A DNA stretch of 64,000 nucleotides from Thamnidium elegans (Eukaryota; Mucoromycota; Mucoromycetes; Mucorales; Mucoraceae): positions 411,001-475,000 of the forward strand of contig JAIXMG010000017.1 of NCBI GenBank assembly GCA_025201345.1, read 5' to 3'. Position numbers and translations under genes: made by a program. Positions 55,728-64,000 of this stretch are shown piece by piece. The stretch's first letter is position 1. Each line of letters starts with the position of its first letter. The notes under the pieces were generated by a model that was not told the DNA's origin, made no database searches, and saw only the letters and a program-made list of their open reading frames with translations.

Positions 55728-56274
55728 TATATATTCTTTTCAGTTTATTTATATTAGATTATCGCTGTCAGTTTCATTGTATCTTGACCGGCACTGAAAT
55801 AAAACATACTCTTGCTCTCTTGACTCAAAAGACTTTTAACTAGAATCCAGAATTGCTCAATTGCTCATTCAATTGGTATGAACAAGGTAACATTATCCAC
55901 GATAAAAATAAAGCTCCTTTGAGATTCTCGTACTTGCTCATAATATTAATCTGCAATTTTATTTCGAATTTTAAGTTACGTTTTTCATTAATAGCACAAA
56001 AATAGTTCGCTAAATCCTTAAATTGGCAGTGTGGTAAAGTGTAAAAAGAGTATAATAAGGTAATAGTAAGAAAAGTGAACACCAGTTCCTGTTTTATAAG
56101 TAGAACGGCTTTAGCAATAAAGTAAAGTAAAATATTTAGATAAAAAGTACAATGGAAAATAAGATCCAAGGGAATTCAGGTACAAAAGAAAAGAGCTTGA
56201 TTTAAGAATTAAATGAAAAAACAGAAAAATGTTTGAAAACATGTAAACATCTCACGATATTCACAAAAAAGAAT
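55728..56274. other. Intergenic upstream of small gene and tRNA
   Basis: AT-rich. A minus-strand open frame (55840-56169) lacks an ATG start and any family feature, so it is not called. Confidence 0.4.
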
Positions 56275-56346
56275 GCCTTCTATCAGAATTGAACTGATGA
56301 CCTTCTGCTTACTAGGCAGACGCTCTGCCAACTGAGCCAAGAAGGC
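56275..56346 (-). tRNA. tRNA-Thr (anticodon AGU)
   Basis: A 72-nt minus-strand tRNA. The acceptor stem GCCTTCT/AGAAGGC pairs over seven bases; D arm GCTCAGTTGGCAGAGC; anticodon stem TCTGC/GCAGA with loop CTAGTAA, giving anticodon AGT (AGU in RNA, read as IGU after deamination); T arm ATCAG-TTCAATT-CTGAT. No intron. CCA is not encoded, as expected in eukaryotes. A T-rich stretch follows the 3' end in the transcript direction, suitable for Pol III termination. Confidence 0.95.
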
Positions 56347-56604
56347 GAAATACATGATTTTTTAAAAAAAAAAAAAGTTTTTATATCAAATAAAAAAAGA
56401 AACACTTGTATGTCACGTGCATGTCACGCTTTTATGGTCTATATGCACCCATTTATTACGTAAAAGTAAGGTTTTTAAATTTCGAAAAGTATACAATTTA
56501 CTACTTTTTAAAATCTCTTTCTTACACTAACAACAACGATAATAGAATGGGAAGGAGGGTTGGGGTTGGGGTTTATTTATAAATAAATATATATATATAC
56601 AGTA

Positions 56605-59024
56605 TTACTCGTCTTTACAAATATTGTAAACGTGCTCAATTTTATGCAAACTTAATTCATCCTCTACAGTAGCAGCACTGAAACTACTGGATCGGCTTAA
56701 CATGGTAGGAGTAGTAGCACCACTACGACTAAAGAAAGCACCAATACCCAGAAAACCCGAACTATCTTCTCTCTCTAGAGAAGGACGAGAGTAACTCCAA
56801 TTAAACAAATATTGATCCTGCAATGTGTCTAAGAATTTACTCTTGATGTTTGGTAATTTTACGCTACTTAAATTGAAAGTACTTGTGCTGGTTAAACTAA
56901 AACTACTGGTACTTGAACTGCGACTAGGTGATGGTGTAGGTGAAGCTCTCATTTGATTAATATAATCCACTATAAAAATAGATTAGTTTTCTATCTATAG
57001 AAAACATATTATTTTTGTATTACCATCAAAATCTGGAAATGCTTTTGGTCCATATTCGTTAATCATGTCAGTAATGGTTCCGGATAAAATACTACGGTTT
57101 TGACGCAAGATTTCAGCGCCTGACGGGTCAAATACAGACATAATCATGGGTTTCAAAGACCTACAATTAAAAAAAAAAAAAAACGAATAAGTTTATATAT
57201 ACATACATTATACATATATATATATATATATGTTTCAATTGAGTAACTTACTTTGCAATGTCTAAACCAATTTCACCCGAACGAAGTGAAGCATAAGAAA
57301 CACCAGCAATAACAAACCAAGTCAAAACACAATAACGCAAGATAGAAAGGTAAGGTAAAGGAGTTACTTTAAGTAAAAGTAAACCGACCAAGAAACTATA
57401 AAATGAATATAACGAAGGAAGTAAAACCAAAGCGACCAAAACTTTCCAAGTAGCCAGTACATCACGACCTGCAATTTTGACAGACGAACTCTTTAAAGCG
57501 GCTTCGGCCTTTTGTTGACTAATGATACGAGCGATAACTACCACAGGTAAATTAAGAATAGCACCGGGAAAATCAAATAAAGCTAATGAGATAATGATAG
57601 ATAAACGTTTACAGATAAGTAACATGGTACGAAGACCACCTAATTTTGTCTTTGAGACTTGATGATCACGAAGACCGTGATATTTTAATAATTGGTTGTA
57701 GGCCAATACACGTTGTTCTAATTCTACTACACGAGGTTCGGATTTAAACATATTGTATCCGATTAAGAAACGACGGTTTAAGTCTACTACTTGAGAGATA
57801 TGTAATTTACGATGAGCAGGTTTATAAAGTCTTCTAGCAGCTTGAATAAACTAAAAAAAAAAAAAAAAATACAGTTAGACTATGAGTAAAAAAAGGTTTT
57901 TTTTTCTTTACCATTAAAGTTTCGTAACTTTCAGCATTTAATGTAACAGATTTTAACGAATCATAAATAGTATCCAATAATTTACCACAAGCTTGACGCT
58001 TTTCCATACCACCATTTTCAAACATTTCTACCTGACGAGCAGAAATAGTTAAAGGAGAACCAAACTCAACAACAGCTCTAGATCTAAACCGATGAGCATG
58101 GAAATAATTTAAACCGACAGGAACAATCTTGACATCTAAACCTGGGTATTTTGCCATAGCACCAAGAGCCATTAACGTCACACCAGCTTTTTTTTTAAAA
58201 AAAATAAAATATATATGAGCACAATTATGTATATATAATTTATAATTTTTACCTTTTAAAGGTAACATTTCAACTCTATCATGACTACCACCTTCAGGAA
58301 AGATAGTAATACAACCACCATTTAACAATTCCTCGTGTACAGCCTTATAAACAGCTTCTTGTTCAACATGGGGCATACATTTATACAAACTACCTTGCTC
58401 AGTAATTAAATCAGACAATGATTTAAATTCGTTCTTGATGATTAATTCTGTATCTGAAATAATTTGCATAACTTGAGCCTTATCTCCATGAGCTTGTGGA
58501 CCCACTAACAAGATGGTATCGAGAGCTTTTAATTGTGTAGTGAATTCAGTGTCGATACCAATAATACGAAGAGCATCAGTTTCAGGGATAACACGAATTG
58601 TGCCTTTTCCTTTTTTAATCAAATCTTGAGGACGAATGACAGGAACTAATAATAATGATAAATAAAAAAATACAATATAAATTATATATTTTTAAAACTT
58701 ACTTGCGTTTACCATACGAGCGAGAAACCCAATACCTTTTTGATGCATCGATTTTTCAGCGATTAAAAATGAAACACGTCTTCCGCAAGCTCTCATAACC
58801 AAAGCAGGATCAACAAACTAGAAAAGTTTTACTGCTTAGAAAAAAGAAAAAGGTACAATGATATAAATATTTACTTGATTGGCATGTGGTGCAACTACAA
58901 AGATAACAGGTCCTTCTTTTGGAATACGATGAGAACCTCTTGGTCTAATTTCTCGAAAGAATAAATTTAGAATGAAATTTAAGAATACAACTGTTAAGTC
59001 GTAAGTAATTTGTTTATAATTCAT
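56605..59024 (-). CDS. SCT1: SCT1/GPT2-type glycerol-3-phosphate/DHAP acyltransferase
   Basis: Fungal ER-membrane sn-1 acyltransferase starting phosphatidic acid and triacylglycerol synthesis. Seven exons (58875-59024, 58703-58817, 58253-58645, 57912-58186, 57252-57850, 57024-57160, 56605-56969) give 677 aa. Motif I VVAPHANQFVDPALV (spliced), II region GRRVSFLIAEKSMHQKGIGF and AIPVIRPQDL, III CITIFPEGGSHDR, IV IVPVGLNYFHAHRFRSRAVV. A cluster of hydrophobic helices (ALVLLPSLYSFYSFLVGLLL and neighbours) follows, and a Ser/Pro-rich C-terminus as in yeast Sct1/Gpt2, where it is phosphorylated. Intron 3 is 66 nt without a stop, so retention would add 22 residues. This family is unrelated in layout to the PlsB-type enzyme at 26.7-30.0 kb. 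Confidence 0.93.
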
Positions 59025-59578
59025 TTTTAATTATAAAAGATATACAAAAGAAAAGCATGGGCCAAGAGAAAAAATATTTATATAATTTTTTTTTTATGTG
59101 TTACCATTATCTTCACATGCTTATATCTAAGAAAAAAAAACGTGCGTATAATTTCAATTTTTAATTTACATTATTCATGGCAACATCCCATTCTTTTTCT
59201 CGTGTGTATTTCAGGCATTTGATGATTACAAACTCACCAAAAAAAAAAAAGAAAAAAGAATAAACAGTCTGTAATTTTTGTCAATTCTACGAGTGGCTTA
59301 GCTCTCGTGTATAAAAAGAGTATCAAAATTGGGAAAGGGTGTTGTTTCTTTACATATTACACCTGCCTCTATCCTGTGGTTTTTCCTAAAAAAAATGGAT
59401 TGTGCCCTTCGGGAAAGGTAGGATAGATTGTACTGGTTATTACTTTCAAGTAGTGTGATGTAGTTTGATTTCATTTCTCTATGTCACTTTCAAGTAGTGA
59501 CCGACATTTTATTACTTATTAAGCAAAACAAAAAAAACGAAAAAAAAACGAAACTGAAAAACTTTTTTTTTCTTTTTT
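59025..59578. other. Intergenic between SCT1 and TAF4
   Basis: Contains a 14-base direct repeat ACTTTCAAGTAGTG at about 59442 and 59487. No gene is visible. Confidence 0.45.
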
Positions 59579-60643
59579 TTATGATAACCATTCATTATAA
59601 GCTCTTAAAAGTGTTTTTTGATTCGTGCCTCTGCCACCTTGTACATCCCGTTCCATAACAAATATTGCGTCTTGTACAGTAACATTTTTATTTCCTCTCT
59701 TTTTAACTTGTAAGGGTTTACTTGATTTATCAGAGTACCAGCCTATTTCGAGTTGAGAGGTTTGATCGACATCTTCTTCCACAGGATCGAGATCTAATTC
59801 AGTTTGCCTTGCTACATGGTTAATAGCTTCTATTTGTAATTGCACATTTTGTTTTACTTGTAATTTAAACAAGGGGTTACCGCCTTCGTCACAAGGGGGT
59901 TTACCAAACGCATCTAGTGTACGATGTTTAGATGCTGCTATCATAGATTCCATCACTGTACGAATTCGGTCTTGCGCAGCAAGTGCAACGTATGAGACAA
60001 AATCATCTTCAATTTCTTTAATACCTACACGTTTTGCTATTTTAAAGTATTAAAAAAATTTTCTTTTAAAAAAGTATTTTTTTTTTTTTTTTTTTTTTTT
60101 TTTACCGTGCATTAAAATCCTATGTGTCAACATTTCCGTATTCATAAAATCTTGCATTTTAGACCTGTCAATACCATCAGGTAACACACCGCTTGGTACA
60201 TCTTGATCCTTCATAAAATGTTCTGCCTCTTCTTTTAAATCAACGCCAGCATATCCCATAACATCAGTTAATGCCTCATAATCAATTCTACTATCTCCTC
60301 CACTACCACCACCACCAGTTGTAGTTGGTGCAGATGCTATTGGTTTACTGCAGAAAAAAAAAATAAGTTTTTTACACCTTTTTTTTTTTTTTTTTTACCA
60401 GCGTATATATATATATATTACCTTGTTGTTGTAGGAGTCGCAGGGTTTCTAGTAGGTACTTGTAAACCAGGCGCGTTGGGTACAGCGGGTGTTTTAAATA
60501 CAGGCTGTGCAATACTAATAGGTTGAGCGGATACTTGAGAAGTAGGCATTTGTTGTAATTGTTGTGGTTGCTGTATCTGTGGTTGTTGGGCTTGTTGTTG
60601 ATGTATTTGTGATTGCTGTACTGGTTGTTGCTGCTGTTGCTGC

Positions 60644-60699
<56 letters not shown>

Positions 60700-61374
60700 C
60701 ATTTGCATATGCTGTTGATGTAATTGCATTTGTAATTGATGTAACTGTTGCTGTTGCTGCATATTTTGAGGAGGTTGATGAAATTGTTGCAACAATTGTT
60801 GAGGTATATGTTCAGTCTTTGATTTCTTTAATTGAGGTGTACTATAATAAAAAAATTAAATAAACTCGAATTTTAATTGTATATTTATAATAACTTACAT
60901 GATACCTGGCATAGATCTTTGTGCATCCTCAGCCCTAATTTGTGAACTTGTCAGCATTCTTTTACGGCCATCATCAGCAGGTCGAATAGGTAAAGCTTTT
61001 TGTTGTTGTTGTTGCTGCTGCTGTTGTTGATGCTGCTGTTGTTGTTGTGGGAATTGAGAAGGTTTATTCTTTAAATCTTCCAATTGTTGATACTGTTGTT
61101 GACCTAATAACGATTTTGCTTGTAATAAAAAGTCTTCGGCTGTAACTGAACTTTTTTGTAATCTGCGAAAGAGTTGAATAAATCGATCTTTTTTTTCTGC
61201 TGGAAGTTGAGCAGTGATATTGTCCAAAAGCGTAGTAGAAGAAGCTATGTATTTATATATTAGTGTATGAGAGGAGAAATATATATATTATATCTATATT
61301 ACCTGGCGCGGAAGTATTGGAGGAAGTACTAACTGGAGTACCTACAGGAGTACCTACAGGAGTAGCATTAGTAA

Positions 61375-61410
<36 letters not shown>

Positions 61411-61864
61411 AAGTAGGCGTAGAAACTATAGGAATAGGCGGCGTAGGCGTTTGTGGTTGCTGTTGTGGTTGCTGCTGTGGCTGCTGTGGTTGAATAGGAG
61501 GAGTGGAAAGAGCAGAGGATGGAGAAGGATTTACAACAGGAGAAGAAATAAATGCTTGTTGGTTCCATAAATGCATGTCGTTTGTCAATATGGACGCGTC
61601 AGAGTTACTACCCTGAGGAGATAACAGATCGTCAGCTTCGTTTGATAGCAAGTCTTGTAATTCAGCAGGTAAATGAGCATAAGAAGGAGTAATATGTTGT
61701 TCGTTGCTATTGTTGCTTAAAGTTTGAACGATGGATTGAAAAGAAGAATCGTCAACATCATGGTTATGACTTAATATATCGTTAATAGAAAAGTTCAAGT
61801 CTTGTAATTGTTGTTCTTGAGACTTTTGTTGCTGTTGTTGTTGGTCATTATTTTCTTCAGACAT
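59579..61864 (-). CDS. TAF4: TFIID subunit TAF4
   Basis: Core TFIID subunit pairing with TAF12 through a histone-like fold. Five exons (61303-61864, 60899-61244, 60422-60841, 60106-60347, 59579-60036) give 675 aa. The N-terminal half is Gln/Pro/Thr-rich, with a Gln tract near 60618-60702. A small conserved helix block (LPAEKKDRFIQLFRRLQKSS, then TAEDFLLQAKSLLG) resembles a TAFH-type region. The C-terminal TAF4 domain: IDYEALTDVMGYAGVDLKEE, RSKMQDFMNTEMLTHRIL, FVSYVALAAQDRIRTVMESM, IAASKHR, ending in a domain with VTVQDAIFVMERD. TAF4 is preferred to other Gln-rich coactivators because of the RIRTVMESMI.ASKHR signature. It lies 123 bases downstream of the APSES gene on the same strand. Confidence 0.92.
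60618..60702. repeat. CAG/CAA (Gln) trinucleotide tract in TAF4
   Basis: A run of GTT/GCT triplets on the plus strand encodes about 25 consecutive Gln in TAF4. Mixed CAA/CAG codons should stabilise it. Confidence 0.85.
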
Positions 61865-61987
61865 TTCAAAAATGTAAAAAAAAAAAAGAAAAAAAAAAGT
61901 TTTTTAAGGTGAAAGAAAAACGAAATCTACGTCACAAAGTAGCATTTATTATTGTGTATGTGTGCGTGTTTATTTTTTTTTTTTTTT

Positions 61988-62963
61988 TTAGTTATCCCAG
62001 CAAATTGTAAACTCTTGGTGTCCTACGATGACTTTACTAGGTATAACAGAAGATTCAAGTGGCTTAAAGGGTCTAAGACCATCGTCCTGAGATAACCTTT
62101 GTAATAATATGGTAGCACTAATAGTATCAATTATATCTTGATCAATACGATTTGCGTCATAAAGAGGAACATGATTTAGCCAATTATCAGAAGGATAAGT
62201 TTGAATAACACGAAAAGAAGGACTTGAAGTATTACTTTGTTGGTCATCATCATCTAATTCTTCTTCAGAGGATAATATATCGTCTATATCCATATTTAAT
62301 AAACGGGTAACGGACATTTTATTATTTTCTCTTGACCTTCTTTTCATTGGTCTTGTATATGGCTTTGTTTGACGCATTGTGTTACGTTTAAGATGAGACA
62401 ATTTCTTGATTGGATCTAATAATAAACAACCGTAGTCTTGATGATCAGGGTGAAGTGCTTCAAACGGGAACTTTTGTCCAAAAATTGGAATAAGTTCTTT
62501 TCTTATATGCCATGCTGTTCTTTTACAGAGTAAATGCGCGTAATCATATGGAATCCAAGTACCTTGAATTCTTAAAAACCCACCTCGAATTTTCTTTGTT
62601 CCAAGTTCAGGATTTGAATCCACCATTTTAACAATATCCGATTTTGAATTCCCAAGTGCTTTCCATATACCAGTAAAATGAACGTAACCTGTTTCTCTAT
62701 CCCACATAATAGGTGTATTATTGATCATGTATTCATAAACTAAAATAATAATAATAATAATAATAAAAAAGGTTGTCAGTTTTTTTTTTCTGCTTGGTCC
62801 CCGAGAATTTTTTTTTCTTACCTGGAATATATCCCCGTGGGTCCAATGAAGTAGAATAATGATCTTTCTTTATTTGAATATTATCTGATTGGAAAGGGCG
62901 ATACATTAAGCAATCATTATCATCCATATTCTTTTTATTATTGTTATTTGCAGTTGAATTCAT
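61988..62963 (-). CDS. APSES/KilA-N domain DNA-binding protein
   Basis: Putative transcription factor of the APSES group (StuA, Xbp1, Mbp1, Bqt4). Two exons (62822-62963, 61988-62739) give 297 aa. The domain spans about residues 45-135: IPVYEYMINNTPIMWDRETG, YVHFTGIWKALGNSKSDIVK, KIRGGFLRIQGTWIPYDYA and LCKRTAWHIRKELIPIFGQ. The wording departs from the canonical core (xNATxILKxAG), so it fits the divergent Xbp1/KilA-N side better than StuA. The rest is a basic stretch (TRPMKRRSRENN), an acidic patch (SSEEELDDDDQQ) and a C-terminus ending EFTICWDN. There are no ankyrin repeats and no transmembrane helix, which argues against Mbp1/Swi4 and Bqt4. Confidence 0.85.
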
Positions 62964-63446
62964 TATAAATGTATGAAAAAGTGAATAAGAAAAAAAAAAA
63001 AAAAGGAAGAAAAAGTAAATAAATAAAAAAGTAAAAAAAAAAAAAAATGATGTGTTATTAGGTGTTTTTTTTGTTGTTGTTGTTGTTTATACACACACAC
63101 ACACACACATACACGCTGATAATAAATAAATAAAATAAGGGGGGAAGAGGGAAAATGGGGGTTAAATAGGGGTTAAATAGGATAGTAACTTAATATATGC
63201 TTTTTAGGGAGCTGTACTTTTTGTTATTTTCTTGACACTTTTTTAATTTAACTACGGATAAAAGAAGGCATTATATATAATAACAATATATGGCGTATTA
63301 TGATTGGGGCTATTTGGTGGATTGAATGCCTCAATACCAAAAAATATGACTCGATTGAACTTATACACACACAAAGTAACTTGGATCAAAACCCTGTTTA
63401 TGGTAAAATTAAAAAGGGTCACGCCGAGAAATAATATATCCTTTTT
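62964..63446. other. Intergenic with (CA)n microsatellite
   Basis: APSES upstream region and 3' side of the edge gene. It holds (CA)n at about 63092-63112 and A/T tracts. A direct repeat GGGGTTAAATAG occurs twice near 63158-63180. No gene is visible. Confidence 0.45.
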
Positions 63447-64000
63447 TTATTTATTTGTCTTTTTCTTGTACCATCGTTTATTAGTTTTCTTTCTTTTAGA
63501 AGTACTAGTAGTGGTTGTAGTCTTTCTTTTTCGTGTTGGCTTAGGCGCAAATTGTGCTAAATATTGCTCACTCCTTTCACTATCATTTAGACTTACAAAC
63601 CCTTCTAACGGAGATAAATAACCATCATTGTCATTTGGTATACCTCCCACACTTTGTTCCAAGCTTTGTTCCACGCTTTGTTCCACATTTTGTTTCACAC
63701 TTTTTGTATTAGTTTGATTAGTATCCTGGTTACATAGATCAATCACACTGCAATCCGATTCGGCATCTGATACCATTGGTAGAGACTAGAAAAAAAAAAC
63801 ATTAATTTATGCAAGATGAAAAAGAGATATTTGATTACTTATTTACATTGTCTGCATTATCTTTAAAGAATTCATTATCCTCTTCTTGTTGTTCTTGTTG
63901 TTGTTGTGGTTGTTCTTCAAATATCGAACTTAAATCAAATTCAAAAGGTTCTTCTTGCTTTAATATTTCTCTTTTGGCTCGATTCACTGTTTCTCTTTTA
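63447..64000 (-). CDS. C-terminal part of an unidentified nuclear-type protein (cut by window edge)
   Basis: Two exons are visible (63847 to beyond 64000, and 63447-63785); the start lies outside the window. The last exon reads MVSDAESDCSVIDLCNQDTN, a Gln/Glu-Ser repeat (KQNVEQSVEQSLEQSV), then a basic C-terminus PTRKRKTTTTTSTSKRKKTN suited to a nuclear localisation signal. CSVIDLC is a candidate SUMO-interacting motif. The preceding exon is acidic/Gln-rich (FEFDLSSIFEEQPQQQQ). Not recognised; a chromatin or DNA-repair factor would fit, but nothing visible decides it. Confidence 0.6.

Noticed and set aside
55840..56169. 109-codon minus-strand open frame
   Set aside because: No ATG start, low-complexity hydrophobic N-part and no recognisable acceptor; not enough to call a gene.

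Overview
This window looks like nuclear DNA of a filamentous fungus of an early-diverging lineage, most likely Mucoromycota (Mucorales). That is inferred from very AT-rich noncoding DNA full of long A/T homopolymers, many short GT-AG introns (about 50-70 nt) with CTAAC/TACTAAC branch sites, fungal families (GCN4-like bZIP, APSES, SCT1-type acyltransferase, CCC2) beside animal-like ones (DMC1, dynactin p62, WDR59, an ACER3-type ceramidase), and relics of PIF/Harbinger and Tc1/mariner-like transposons. No organellar, viral or bacterial segment was seen.

Layout. 0-16.6 kb: DMC1 recombinase (+); intronless GT61 glycosyltransferase (-); heat shock factor (-); alkaline ceramidase (-), head-to-head with a GCN4/CPC1-like bZIP (+) that has a long uORF-bearing leader; mitochondrial-type DEAD-box helicase (+); MFS sugar transporter (-); class II Hsp40 (-). 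16.6-23 kb is an accessory island: a 155-bp imperfect direct repeat, a frameshifted multi-exon gene with a possible nuclease-like core, an OTU-protease-like relic, a decayed PIF/Harbinger transposase with a convergent Myb/SANT-like gene, and a 25-bp-arm hairpin. 23-38.9 kb: second heat shock factor, ribosomal protein eL37, PlsB/DHAPAT-type acyltransferase with 16 exons, a middle-homology-region regulator without a zinc cluster, a PX-PB1 protein, dynactin p62, and YOS1 divergent from a SET protein. 38.9-54 kb: WDR59/MTC5 (-) divergent from RAD52 (+), Cu-ATPase CCC2, and a Snf2/RING ATPase with SUMO-interacting-like motifs. 54-64 kb: Tc1/mariner-like relic, a small membrane protein, tRNA-Thr(AGU), SCT1-type acyltransferase, TAF4, an APSES factor, and a gene cut by the window edge.

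The genes are mostly unrelated housekeeping and regulatory loci rather than one pathway. Themes that recur are recombination (DMC1, RAD52, Snf2/RING), stress and nutrient regulation (two HSFs, bZIP, Hsp40, WDR59), and lipid metabolism (two unrelated sn-1 acyltransferases, ceramidase). The most unusual stretch is the island at 17.3-22.6 kb. Gene models were spliced by eye. Reading phase was carried through every junction, so most exon ends should be right to the base, with an occasional error of one base possible next to long homopolymers.
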